Assembly (NCBI RefSeq): GCF_039531165.1
Contig: NZ_BAAAPN010000057.1
Coordinates: forward strand, 1 to 64,000
Reading direction: 5' to 3'
DNA length: 64,000 bases
Origin: Nostocoides_A vanveenii
Lineage (GTDB): Bacteria > Actinomycetota > Actinomycetes > Actinomycetales > Dermatophilaceae
Shown: positions 17,975 to 27,003 of the stretch, piece after piece
How the letters are laid out: each line of letters starts with the position of its first letter
How positions within the stretch are numbered: the stretch's first letter is position 1
Made by a program: the position numbers and the translations under genes
Notes under the pieces: generated by a model
Told to the model about the DNA's origin: nothing
What the model saw: the letters and a program-made list of their open reading frames with translations, nothing else
Database searches by the model: none

Positions 17975-19264
17975 GTGGCATCGACGCGGGCACTGCTGTG
18001 GAAGGACCAGCGCTTTGTCGCCCTGCTGACCGCTCGCACCCTGTCGATGCTGGCGCTCGCGTTTGCGCCGGTCGCGCTTGCCTTCGGCGTGCTCGACCTG
18101 CCCGGCGCTACGGCGACCACCCTGTCGGTCGTTTTGGCGGCGGAGTCGATCGCCCTCGTGCTCTTCACGCTGATCGGCGGGGTGATCGCCGACCGCTATC
18201 CCCGCGACCGCGTTCTCCAGGGCGCCGAGTGGACCAATGCGCTCCTGCACGTCGCCCTCGGTGTGATGTTCCTGACCGGGCACGCTCCCCTCTGGGGCTT
18301 GGTCACCATGACCTTCCTCGCCGGCACCGCCGGGGCCCTCGTCTGGCCGGCCATCACCGGCATCATTCCGCAGGTGGTGCCAGCCCACTCGCTGCAGGAC
18401 GGCAATGCCCTGATCGGCCTGGGCGGAAACGTCGCCCGCGTCGCGGGGCTGGTCAGCGGCGGCATCGTCGTCGTGGCAATCGGTGGCGGATGGGCCCTGG
18501 TCGGCGCGGGCGCGGCCTTCGCGCTGGCCGGCGCGTTCATCACCCGCCTGCACCTGCCCCCGGTGATTGCCGATCAGCCTGCCGCAGCCTCGGTCCTGAC
18601 CGAACTGCGCGAGGGCTGGGTCGAGTTCCGCTCGCGGACGTGGCTGTGGGTGTGCGTCCTGCAGTTCTCGGCCTTCGTCATGGTCTGGCAGGCCGGGCAT
18701 CTCGTCCTGGGACCGGTCGTTGCCAAGCAGGCGCTCGGCGGGGCCGGAGCCTGGTCGACGATCCTGACCGTCGAGTCCTTCGGGCTGATCCTCGGTGGCC
18801 TGGTGGCGATGCGCTGGCGCCCGAGGTTCCCGATCCGGATGGTGGTGCTGCTCAGCTTCCTCGGGGCGCCTCCGTATCTCTTGCTGGGCTTGCACGCGCC
18901 ACTGGCGGCGATCGCCATTGGGAGCTTCGGCCTGGGGTTCGCGTTCGAACTGCTGACCATCCTGTGGCAGACGACCATGCAGACCGAGATCCCGCCGGAG
19001 GCCCTCTCGCGGGTCAGTTCCTACGACGCGCTCGGCTCGCTCGCGCTCGGCCCGTTAGGCATCATCCTCGCAGGCCCGGCGGCAGACGCCTTCGGCGCGC
19101 ATCATGTGCTGATCGTCTGCGCCGCCGTCATGGTGGCCACGAGTGCCGTGGCCTTGTCCGTGCCCGGGATCCGCAACCTGCGTGCCCGGCCGTATGCCGC
19201 CGACGCCCCGCTCGCACCTGACTCACCGGCCGATGTGGGTCCGGCCGTCAGCCTGCCGTACTGA
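17975..19264 (+). CDS. MFS transporter (probable efflux permease)
   Basis: The 429-residue protein has about twelve membrane helices and a loop GVIADRYPRDR that matches the conserved MFS motif between helices 2 and 3. The shape is that of multidrug or siderophore exporters in the MFS_3/ENTS group. It starts with GTG at 17975. Its 3' end overlaps the convergent methyltransferase gene by 17 bp. The substrate is unknown. Confidence 0.85.
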   Translation: MASTRALLWKDQRFVALLTARTLSMLALAFAPVALAFGVLDLPGATATTLSVVLAAESIALVLFTLIGGVIADRYPRDRVLQGAEWTNALLHVALGVMFLTGHAPLWGLVTMTFLAGTAGALVWPAITGIIPQVVPAHSLQDGNALIGLGGNVARVAGLVSGGIVVVAIGGGWALVGAGAAFALAGAFITRLHLPPVIADQPAAASVLTELREGWVEFRSRTWLWVCVLQFSAFVMVWQAGHLVLGPVVAKQALGGAGAWSTILTVESFGLILGGLVAMRWRPRFPIRMVVLLSFLGAPPYLLLGLHAPLAAIAIGSFGLGFAFELLTILWQTTMQTEIPPEALSRVSSYDALGSLALGPLGIILAGPAADAFGAHHVLIVCAAVMVATSAVALSVPGIRNLRARPYAADAPLAPDSPADVGPAVSLPY

Positions 19265-20042
19265 TAACCGGGTCGGGCACCCGGTCGAGAAGGTGCAGGA
19301 TCGTGCGGTAATGCTCGACGACCGAGCCGCCGAGGTCGTGCACAGCCGCGCGCGCCTCGGCCACCTCGTCGGCGCTCCAGTCGCTGAAGGTCAGGAAGAG
19401 CGCGGCGATCTGGTCGGCCGTCAACCGGATCGACCAGGGCCACTCCCACGAGTCGTGCGCGGCGAAGTGGCCGGTGGCGACGAGTTCACGCATGGTCGGC
19501 CGGATGCCGCGGACATCCGCGTCGGTGTTGAGGTGCGCGGCTCGCCGGGAGGCGATCTCGTGCAGCCGGCGGCGAAAGGGTGTGGCCACCGAGGCGTCCC
19601 CGAAGGTGGTGCGCCACACCGCAAGCCGGCCACGCGGCCGCAGGGCGCGATGCAACTGCGGCAAGGTCGTGGTCAGGTCGACCCAATGCATCGCGGTCGC
19701 GGCGAGCACGGCGTCGAAGGCGCAGGCAGGCAGGTCCAGGTCCTCGATGCGGCCCGCGACCACATTGGCCTGCGGGACGCGCTCGGCGAGCAGGCCGGCA
19801 AGGCGGGGGCCGGGCTCGACCGCGGTGACGCGGCAGCCGGCGCCGACAAGGGTCGCGGTCGCCTCGCCCGTGCCCGCGCCGATCTCGAGCACCGCCTTGT
19901 CCTTGCCGATCACCTCGAACTTCCGCAGCGTCTCGAAGACGATCGCCGGATAGTCGGGGCGAGCCCCGGCATACGCCGCAGCCATCGCTTCGAAATGGCT
20001 GGGATTTCCCCCATGACTGGTGTGCTCACCCTGCCCCGTCAT
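19248..20042 (-). CDS. Class I SAM-dependent methyltransferase
   Basis: The 264-residue product has the SAM-binding glycine motif LEIGAGTGEAT (about residues 50-60) and the later AATAMHWVDL block typical of methyltransferase type 11 enzymes. The N-terminal FEAMAAAYAGARPDYP resembles the SAM methyltransferase family that starts with a short lid. The substrate is unknown. ATG 20042 is chosen over an ATG three codons upstream. It is divergent from the UvrA-like gene. Confidence 0.83.
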   Translation of the reverse strand: MTGQGEHTSHGGNPSHFEAMAAAYAGARPDYPAIVFETLRKFEVIGKDKAVLEIGAGTGEATATLVGAGCRVTAVEPGPRLAGLLAERVPQANVVAGRIEDLDLPACAFDAVLAATAMHWVDLTTTLPQLHRALRPRGRLAVWRTTFGDASVATPFRRRLHEIASRRAAHLNTDADVRGIRPTMRELVATGHFAAHDSWEWPWSIRLTADQIAALFLTFSDWSADEVAEARAAVHDLGGSVVEHYRTILHLLDRVPDPVISTAG

Positions 20043-20158
20043 GGAGTTCAGCCTACGAACCAGTGGTAGGCCCGCGTGGTTAGGTTGTCCTGACCCCCGG
20101 CTCCGCCCCGCGCGCACGCGCTCGACGGCGCCGTCGACCGAGAAGTGGAGAGACGCCC

Positions 20159-22549
20159 ATGGCGAGCACGACGACCGAGGCAAGCGGGCGGCATACGGCT
20201 GACTCCCACGACCGGATCCGCGTGGTCGGCGCCCGCGAGAACAATCTCAAGAACGTCAGCTTGGAGTTGCCCAAGCGGCGCCTGAGCGTCTTCACCGGGG
20301 TGTCCGGGTCAGGCAAGAGCTCGCTCGTCTTCGCCACCATCGCCGCAGAGTCTCAGCGGATGATCAACGAGACCTATTCGACCTTTGTCCAGGGGTTCAT
20401 GCCCACGCTCGCGCGGCCGGACGTCGACCTGCTCGAAGGCCTGACGACGGCGATCATCGTCGACCAGGAGCGGATGGGCGCCAACATCCGATCGACGGTC
20501 GGCACGGTCACCGATGTCAATGCCATGTTGCGGATCCTGTTCTCCCGCTTGGGCATCCCGCACATCGGTAGCTCGAAGGCCTTCAGCTTCAATGTTGCGT
20601 CGATCTCGGGGGCGGGCGCGGTCACGATGACCAAGGGCGGGATGGAGGTCAAGGAGCGCCGCGAGTTCATCATCCAGGGCGGCATGTGCGCGCGGTGCGA
20701 GGGCGTGGGCAAGGTTTCCGATTTCGACCTCACCGCCCTCTACGATGCGTCGCAGTCACTGCGCGAGGGCGCGCTGACGATCCCGGGCTATTCGATGGAC
20801 GGATGGTACGGCCGGATCTATCTGGGCAGCGGCTTCTTCGACCCGGACAAGCCGATTGCCAAATTCACCAAGCGCGAGCTCGCCGACCTGCTCTACAAAG
20901 AGCCGACCAAGATCAAGGTCGACGGCATCAATATCACCTACGAAGGCCTGATCCCGAAGATCCAGAAGTCCATGCTGTCCAAGGACCGGGAGGCGATGCA
21001 GCCGCACATCCGGGCCTTCGTCGACCGGGCGGTCGTCTTCCAGACCTGCCCGGACTGCGAGGGTACCCGCCTCAACGAGCAGGCGCGCTCATCGAGGATC
21101 AAGGGCATCAATATCGCCGATGCCTGCGCGATGCAGATCAGTGACCTTGCCGTATGGGTGCGCGACCTCGCCGACCCGTCCGTCGCCCCGCTGCTTGCTG
21201 GCCTGCAGGAGACCCTGGATTCCTTTGTCGAGATCGGTCTCGGCTATCTGTCCTTGGACCGGTCGTCGGGGACCTTGTCGGGCGGCGAGGCGCAGCGGAT
21301 CAAGATGATCCGCCATCTGGGCTCGGCACTGACCGATGTCACCTATGTCTTCGACGAGCCGACGATCGGGCTACATCCGCACGACATCCAGCGGATGAAC
21401 AACCTGCTGATCCAGCTGCGGGACAAGGGAAACACCGTTCTGGTCGTCGAGCACAAGCCGGAGGCGATCGCCATCGCCGATCATGTCGTCGACATCGGAC
21501 CGGGAGCCGGCACGGGCGGCGGGGAGATCGTTTACCAGGGCGATGTTGCCGGGCTGCGGGCCAGTGACACCTTGACCGGACGGCACCTCGACGACCGGGC
21601 CCGTCTCAAGCCCGCGGTTCGTTCGCGAACGAGCGCACTCGAGGTGCGCGGCGCCACCGAGAACAATCTGCGCGGTGTCGACGTCGACATTCCCTTGGGC
21701 GTCCTCGTCGTGCTGACCGGTGTCGCCGGGTCGGGCAAGAGCTCGCTGATCAATGGATCGGTGGCCGGCCGGGACGAGGTCGTCGTCGTCGACCAGGGGG
21801 CGATCAAGGGGTCCCGACGAAGCAACCCGGCGACCTATACCGGGCTGTTAGAGCCGATCCGCAAGGCCTTCGCCAAGGCCAATGGGGTCAAACCGGCGCT
21901 CTTCAGCGCCAACTCCGAGGGCGCCTGCCCGACCTGCAATGGGGCCGGTGTCATCTACACCGACCTGGTGATGATGGCGGGGGTAGCGACGGTGTGCGAG
22001 GAGTGCGAGGGCAAGCGGTTCGCGCCCTTCGTGCTCGACTACACCTTCGGCGGCAAGAACATTGCCGAGGTGCTCGACCTGCCGGTGGCCGAGGCGGTCG
22101 ACTTCTTCGCGAAAGGTGAGGCGAAAACACTTGCGGCACAAAAGATTCTCGAGCGCATGGCCGACGTGGGCCTGGGCTATGTGCGGCTCGGCCAACCGCT
22201 GACCACGCTCTCCGGCGGGGAACGCCAGCGGCTCAAGCTCGCCGCCCAGATGGCCGACAAGGGCGACGTCTATGTCCTCGACGAGCCGACGACCGGGTTG
22301 CATCTCGCCGACGTCCAGAACCTCCTAGGCATGCTCGACCGGCTGGTCGACTCGGGCAAGTCGGTGATCGTCATCGAGCATCACCAGGCCGTGATGGCGC
22401 ATGCGGACTGGATCATCGACCTCGGCCCCGGGGCTGGTCACGACGGTGGGCGTGTCGTCTTCGAGGGCACCCCGGCCGACCTGGTCGCCGACGCCACCAC
22501 CCTGACCGGCCAGCACCTCGCCGCCTATGTGGGCGGCCCCCGTACCTAA
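20159..22549 (+). CDS. UvrA-like tandem ABC ATPase lacking the UvrB-binding domain
   Basis: The 796-residue protein has two UvrA-type ABC modules: Walker A GVSGSGKSS and GVAGSGKSS, and signatures LSGGEAQRIK and LSGGERQRLK. Zinc-ribbon-like CxxC pairs occur (CARCEG, CPDCEG, CPTCNG, CEECEG). Real UvrA is about 950 residues. Here the segment after STVGTVTDVNAMLRILFSR runs almost directly into the first Cys pair, so the UvrB-binding domain is absent. This is the form of the UvrA2/DrrC class linked to drug tolerance rather than full excision repair. A GGAGAG ribosome site precedes ATG 20159. Its role is inferred. Confidence 0.85.
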   Translation: MASTTTEASGRHTADSHDRIRVVGARENNLKNVSLELPKRRLSVFTGVSGSGKSSLVFATIAAESQRMINETYSTFVQGFMPTLARPDVDLLEGLTTAIIVDQERMGANIRSTVGTVTDVNAMLRILFSRLGIPHIGSSKAFSFNVASISGAGAVTMTKGGMEVKERREFIIQGGMCARCEGVGKVSDFDLTALYDASQSLREGALTIPGYSMDGWYGRIYLGSGFFDPDKPIAKFTKRELADLLYKEPTKIKVDGINITYEGLIPKIQKSMLSKDREAMQPHIRAFVDRAVVFQTCPDCEGTRLNEQARSSRIKGINIADACAMQISDLAVWVRDLADPSVAPLLAGLQETLDSFVEIGLGYLSLDRSSGTLSGGEAQRIKMIRHLGSALTDVTYVFDEPTIGLHPHDIQRMNNLLIQLRDKGNTVLVVEHKPEAIAIADHVVDIGPGAGTGGGEIVYQGDVAGLRASDTLTGRHLDDRARLKPAVRSRTSALEVRGATENNLRGVDVDIPLGVLVVLTGVAGSGKSSLINGSVAGRDEVVVVDQGAIKGSRRSNPATYTGLLEPIRKAFAKANGVKPALFSANSEGACPTCNGAGVIYTDLVMMAGVATVCEECEGKRFAPFVLDYTFGGKNIAEVLDLPVAEAVDFFAKGEAKTLAAQKILERMADVGLGYVRLGQPLTTLSGGERQRLKLAAQMADKGDVYVLDEPTTGLHLADVQNLLGMLDRLVDSGKSVIVIEHHQAVMAHADWIIDLGPGAGHDGGRVVFEGTPADLVADATTLTGQHLAAYVGGPRT

Positions 22550-22587
22550 ACCCTGCTAGAGCAGTGGTTAGGTGACCTCCAGCAGGG
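22544..22587. terminator. Hairpin region after the UvrA-like gene
   Basis: The stop codon lies inside an imperfect inverted repeat: ACCTAAACCCTGCT at 22544-22557 pairs with 22560-22573 at 12 of 14 positions. A second possible partner, AGCAGGG, lies at 22581-22587. The 15-mer CCTAAACCCTGCTAG is shared with the palindrome at 44.7 kb. It sits between convergent genes, so termination is likely. Confidence 0.55.
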
Positions 22588-22639
22588 TCTACCTTGCTCG
22601 ACGTCACTAACCTGTGCTGAGTCGGCGAACGCGGCCTCC

Positions 22640-23266
22640 TCAGCCGGGATTCGTGGCCGTGACGAGGAAGACGGAGTAGGTGCGGGGCGCGCCGTCGACC
22701 TCCTTGGTGACGTGCGTCGCGGTGTCGAACGCGATGTCAGCGAAGCCGGCCCGGGTCAGGGCATGGGCAAGAGCGTGCCGGTCGAAGCCGTCGTGCCCGT
22801 GGAAGTCGCCGTGCGCCTGGTGGAAGGAGCCGCCCGGATCCTCATCGAGATCGGCCAACGCGAGCCGGCCACCGGGGACCAGGAGCCCGCGTAGGCGCCG
22901 CAGGGCGGTGTCCATATCGGGCACGTGATGCAGGGCCAGCATGCTCCAGACCACGTCGAACTCACCCGGGTCCTCCGGATCGCTCGTCGGGTCGAAGAGG
23001 GTTGCGCGCATGCTCGCCTCCCGGCCTGATTCCCGTATGCGGCGGCTCGCCACCTCGACCATGCCCGATGCCGCGTCGGTCACCAAGATGGTGGCGACGT
23101 CGTCGGCCAACTGCCGACTCAGCAGGCCCGTCCCGCCGCCGAACTCCAGCACCCGCTCTCGGCCGGTCAGGGTCAGGTTTCGACGGATGGCCGCCGCAAC
23201 CTCAACCGCGTTGCGGACCTTCTCCGGGTCGTCGTCCCACGTCTCTGCGCGATCACTGAAATCCAC
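22640..23266 (-). CDS. Class I SAM-dependent methyltransferase
   Basis: The 208-residue protein carries the SAM motif VLEFGGGTGLLS (about residues 40-51) and SMLALHHVPDMDTALRRL, typical of UbiE/type 11 methyltransferases. The start MDFSDRAETWDDDPEKVRNA matches a common family of small actinobacterial methyltransferases. The substrate is unknown. It converges with the UvrA-like gene and has no operon partner. Confidence 0.83.
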   Translation of the reverse strand: MDFSDRAETWDDDPEKVRNAVEVAAAIRRNLTLTGRERVLEFGGGTGLLSRQLADDVATILVTDAASGMVEVASRRIRESGREASMRATLFDPTSDPEDPGEFDVVWSMLALHHVPDMDTALRRLRGLLVPGGRLALADLDEDPGGSFHQAHGDFHGHDGFDRHALAHALTRAGFADIAFDTATHVTKEVDGAPRTYSVFLVTATNPG

Positions 23267-23487
23267 CTCCCGAGTATGACCGGTCCCACATATTGCGGCT
23301 GGTTGGGTGGATTCGCTGGGTTGACGTGCGGAATGTCACTGTGGCGCAGGGATTTATGCGCACACTGGCCTGGTTGCACGAAGCAGCGTTGTGACGATTC
23401 GGCGCCACGCGTCGCGGACCACGATCGCGCGGTCAGCGGCAACCGACAGCCACGTAGCCTGATCACAGTCCACGACGGAGCCCAGAT
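23267..23487. other. Divergent intergenic region (221 bp)
   Basis: The gap separates the divergent methyltransferase and acetyltransferase genes. A TTGACG hexamer lies near 23332 and a GGAG ribosome site precedes the ATG at 23488. A 71-codon open frame covers it but has no recognisable features. Confidence 0.4.
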
Positions 23488-24222
23488 ATGACTGCCCATC
23501 CCGCACCGACGTTTGCCGAACGCCTCAGCAATGCGTCCGAGGCCGATGCGCTTCGGGACGGCACCTTGGCCTGGATCGGGCCGCTTCTGCCCGGCGACCG
23601 GGAGATGCTCGCCGAGGGCTACCTCGAGTTGTCCGAGGAGTCGAAGCGCCGCCGGTTCCTGACGGCGATCCCCGAGCTCACCCCGGCCCTGCTCGACCGA
23701 CTAGTCGACCAGGTGGACGGCATCGACCATGTCGCTCTGGTCGTCTTCGTCGAGGTGGGCGCCGCTCTGCACCCCGTCGCCATCGGACGGATCGTGCGCT
23801 ATTCGGAAATGCCGGACACGGCGGACATCGCCTTCACGGTCAAGGATGCCTGGCAAGGCAAGGGGATCGCCACGCTGCTCGCGCGCCGCCTGTGCGAGAA
23901 CGCACCCGAGGGGATCACGCACCTGCTGACGGAGGTGGCGGTCGACAACACGGCGTCGCTGGCGATCCTCGGAAAGCTGGGCGTGATGCAGGTCCACAGT
24001 GCGGGGGACGGGGTTCTCGACGTCGAAGTCGCGCTCAGCGGCGAGCACCTGCGACTGACCCCACCCCCAGAAGGTCAGCGACTCCATCCCTTGCTCGCCC
24101 AGTACGCCCAGCAAATCCTGCACATGCGCGACCTCGTCTGTGAGGAATTGCTGCGCCTGACCCCGCTGCAGTGGCTCGCGGAGACCGCGAGCGTGGATTC
24201 CGTCGACGCCGGAGACACCTGA
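23488..24222 (+). CDS. GNAT family N-acetyltransferase
   Basis: The 244-residue protein contains a GNAT core (about residues 70-165). The acetyl-CoA loop is seen in VKDAWQGKGIATLLARRL, followed by VAVDNTASLAILGKLG. The C-terminal 60 residues form an extra helical tail. The family transfers an acetyl group from acetyl-CoA to an amine; the target is unknown. No copy of the dispersed word lies between 20197 and 25475, the longest gap in the window. Confidence 0.82.
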   Translation: MTAHPAPTFAERLSNASEADALRDGTLAWIGPLLPGDREMLAEGYLELSEESKRRRFLTAIPELTPALLDRLVDQVDGIDHVALVVFVEVGAALHPVAIGRIVRYSEMPDTADIAFTVKDAWQGKGIATLLARRLCENAPEGITHLLTEVAVDNTASLAILGKLGVMQVHSAGDGVLDVEVALSGEHLRLTPPPEGQRLHPLLAQYAQQILHMRDLVCEELLRLTPLQWLAETASVDSVDAGDT

Positions 24223-24247
24223 CTCCAAACCTCGCTCGCCGAAGGGC

Positions 24248-24858
24248 CTAGGCCGTCAGGACCTTGCGCATCATCAACCGTGGAAGCTTTGAGGCGATCG
24301 CGCCGGTCGTGCCGATGACCTCGAAGCCGGCCCGGGCGAACATCGCCCGGGTCCGACAAATGCCATGGTCGTGTCCATCCGGCCCGGCGGATCGACGGGG
24401 TAGGCCTCCACGGCCGGAGCGCCTTGGGAGCGCGCCCAGGCAACCGCTCCGTCGATGAGGTGGGTCACGACGCCTTGCCGGCGGAAGCCGCCGCGCACGA
24501 CGAGGCAGATGATGCTCCATACGGGAAGATCATCGGCCGGGCGGATCAACGTGGACGCGGCCAGTCGCGGAATGTGTTCTCGGGGGCCGATATTGCACCA
24601 GCCGACGGGCGCATCGTCCCGGTAGGTGACAACCCCGGGTGGGATGTCCCGCCCGCACAGAGCTCGCATGGCCGCCGCTCGGCCGCCAGCGCCGCCGAGT
24701 TCGGCGATCTCCCGCGCACCGAGGCGATGGGAGAGACACCAGCAGTGCGTCGCGCGGCGATTGGGATTGATGACATCGGCGAAGTCGTCGAAGCGATCAC
24801 GGGTCACCGGATGCGTGGCCCATGCCGTGTCAGGGGCATTGCCCGGGGATGTCGCCAT
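24248..24858 (-). pseudogene. GNAT acetyltransferase with one-base deletion
   Basis: The frame starting at 24858 encodes a good GNAT domain, with VRGGFRRQGVVTHLIDGAV as the CoA loop, up to MDTTMAFVG. One base is missing near 24353. The expected C-terminus (TRAMFARAGFEVIGTTGAI) continues in a neighbouring frame to a stop at 24248. The intact protein would be about 200 residues. A single lesion could be a sequencing error. Confidence 0.8.
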
Positions 24859-24884
24859 CCACCAACGCTAGGACACCACGAGGC

Positions 24885-25595
24885 TCAGAAGGCGCCGGGG
24901 CCACCGGTGATGCCGAGGACCGTGCCGGAGATGTAACTGGCCTCGGCTGAGGCGAGGAAGACGAAGGCGGCGGCGACTTCGACCGGTTGACCGGCACGCC
25001 CCAGCGGCGTGTCGACGCCGAAGCCGTCGACCTTCTCCGGCCCGAAGGTGGACGGGATCAAGGGTGTCCAAATTGGCCCGGGCGCGACGGCATTGACCCG
25101 AAGTCGGGCGGGCCGAGATCGCCCCGAGGTTGACGACGAGGTTGTTCAGCGCGGCCTTGATCGCGGCATAGTCCAGGAGCGCCTCGGAGGGTTCGTAGGC
25201 CTGGATCGAGGTCGTCACAAGGATCAGCCGCCGTCCTCAAGTTCTCCGGCCAACGCCTGGGCGAGCCAGAAGGGCGAGAAGACATTGGTGGCAAAGGTGC
25301 GCTCGATCCGTTCCGGCGGGAATTCCTCCAAGGATCCGTGGGACATCTTGGAGTCCGGCATTGCAGACGAGGACGTCGACCCGGCCCAGTTCCGCCACCG
25401 CAACGAGCCGCTGGGTGACCTCCGCGTCGTCTTCTCCTGCGGAAGATGGGCGATGGCGATATCGGCACCCTGCGCGGCATACGTGACGGCGATTGCGCGG
25501 CCGATGCCGGAGTCGGCCCCGGTGTTCAGTGCGCACTCTGGCCAGTCGTTCGCGACTTTCCAGGTGCGCTCGCCGTGATCCGGCTGCGGGGTCAA
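24885..25595 (-). pseudogene. SDR oxidoreductase (YdaD/GSP39-like), multiply frameshifted
   Basis: Pieces in different frames together match a general-stress SDR. They are MTPQPDHGE and DSGIGRAIAVTYA at the N-terminus, LEEFPPERIERTFATNVF in the middle, TTSIQAYEPSEALLDYAAIKAALNN for the catalytic Tyr-Lys region, and a tail ending SGTVLGITGGPGAF at 24885. At least four frame changes and missing stretches, including part of the central fold, separate them. This amount of damage argues for a decayed gene rather than isolated read errors. Confidence 0.82.
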
Positions 25596-25688
25596 CTCCG
25601 AGACCGTGCCCGGCCATTTCTGTTGTTGCGCAGGGGTTTTGGCTAACCGCGTTTTGGCTCGGGGGGAACTTTCGCCGTCTGCTGCGCC

Positions 25689-25862
25689 TCACTCATCCGA
25701 CGACGACTTCTGCTCCTTGGTGCGACCTTCCTTGCGGCGCTCCTTGTTGACGGTGCGCGCCGCGATCTCCTCGGCTCGGTCCGCGTCCCGGCCTTGGTCG
25801 AGTTCGGACTCCTTGACGTGCTCGTACTGACGTTCGTCCTTTGCGCTCCATGCCTTGGGCAT
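25689..25862 (-). CDS. Small charged conserved protein (57 aa)
   Basis: A 57-codon frame encodes a highly charged product that begins MPKAWSAKDERQYEHVKESE and continues with RAEEIAARTVNKERRKEGRT. This pattern is common in actinobacteria and other bacteria as a small protein sometimes labelled plasmid-stabilisation-like, without firm function. No membrane segment or Cys is present. It lies alone between the broken SDR and the alarmone synthetase gene. Confidence 0.72.
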   Translation of the reverse strand: MPKAWSAKDERQYEHVKESELDQGRDADRAEEIAARTVNKERRKEGRTKEQKSSSDE

Positions 25863-25980
25863 CGCGTCCTCCTTGCCCTCGTCCCCGGCCCAGTGCCGAG
25901 GCCGCCGAATGGTGCGGGCGCTTTCGACGCTATCCGCGATCGGTCGACGTCGGGGGATGGCCGGTCACCCAAAGCCGGGG

Positions 25981-26952
25981 TCAGTGCAGCTTGGCCAGCC
26001 GGGCGCGCAGGGCTGTCGTCCGGTGCGCGTTGCCGTGCAGGGCCAGATAGCGCTCGCCGAAGCGAGCCAACAGATCGTCATCGAGGCGCCGCACGGCGCC
26101 CGGCGGATAGCGGTAGCCCATCGCCCCCGTGATCGCCGCGCTGTCGATGTCACGCAACACCGCGCTCAGCTCATCGAGCGAGCCGATTCCCAGCTCCAAC
26201 AACAGGCCGGCCATCCACTCGTAATGATCGGTGCGCGACCAGCCGGCGCTGGCATACCGGCCGGCGAGGAAGGTCGCCAGCTCCTGGGGGCTGATGCGCG
26301 GATCCGCCTCGTCCGAGGCCACCACCTTGTCGCTCAGCCCGGCCTGGAGCCTGTCGCGGATCGTGGTGAACTCGCGGTCGGCCAGTTCGAGCAAACCGGC
26401 GGCGAGCGTGAAGCGGCGATCCAGGTCAGGCACCTGCTCTGGCGGCACCGTGCCCTTATAACGGATGTCGTGCTCGAACTCCGCCCACGCGTGCTGCAGG
26501 ACCGTGCGCAGCTGGATCGAGGCACACCGCAAAGGCACGTATGCCGCGTCCTCACCTCGGTCGAGCGAGACCAGCAGGTGCCGGCTTGCGTATCCGAACC
26601 GCCCCTCGCTCGCCGTTTCGCGGCCCATGTCACGATCGTCGAGGATGGCGAACTGCTCGGCGAGGAGCGCCGCGACCGCGTCGATATCGCTCTGGACATA
26701 GGTGATGACGCGCACCCCGACCTGGTCGGTAATGCCGACGAGCGGGTCCCCGTCCGGCTGGACCTCGAGGAAACGCAGGGCTTTTCCCGCGAAGGACGCC
26801 ACCGCCTTGGCGCGTCCCTCGACGGTGAGGTAGTTGATGCCGGCCTCGTCGATGATCTCGCGCACCATCGTCATGAAGGCGTCGCTCGCCACCATCAGTT
26901 GCGGATGCAGCAGCTGGTAGGCCGCGACGGCGCGGTCAAGTTCGGTGGCCAT
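25981..26952 (-). CDS. RelA/SpoT-domain (p)ppGpp synthetase, short form
   Basis: The 323-residue protein has the RelA/SpoT nucleotidyltransferase core. TVEGRAKAVASFAGKALR comes first, then ITDQVGVRVITY with the metal-binding Asp, GYASRHLLV, and IQLRTVLQHAWAEFEHDIRYK. No HD hydrolase, TGS or ACT domain is present, so it is a single-domain small alarmone synthetase with a helical C-terminal extension. It would make pppGpp or ppGpp from ATP and GTP/GDP. ATG 26952 is where homology begins; it is divergent from the DMT transporter gene. Confidence 0.85.
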   Translation of the reverse strand: MATELDRAVAAYQLLHPQLMVASDAFMTMVREIIDEAGINYLTVEGRAKAVASFAGKALRFLEVQPDGDPLVGITDQVGVRVITYVQSDIDAVAALLAEQFAILDDRDMGRETASEGRFGYASRHLLVSLDRGEDAAYVPLRCASIQLRTVLQHAWAEFEHDIRYKGTVPPEQVPDLDRRFTLAAGLLELADREFTTIRDRLQAGLSDKVVASDEADPRISPQELATFLAGRYASAGWSRTDHYEWMAGLLLELGIGSLDELSAVLRDIDSAAITGAMGYRYPPGAVRRLDDDLLARFGERYLALHGNAHRTTALRARLAKLH

Positions 26953-27003
26953 GGCGTCCACATTGTCGCAGGACTCGCCCGGCGGCCGTGCGGGACTGGG
27001 AGG

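Noticed and set aside
23276..23491. 71-codon open frame between the methyltransferase and acetyltransferase genes
   Set aside because: No ribosome site, no family features, and it covers the region that must hold two promoters.
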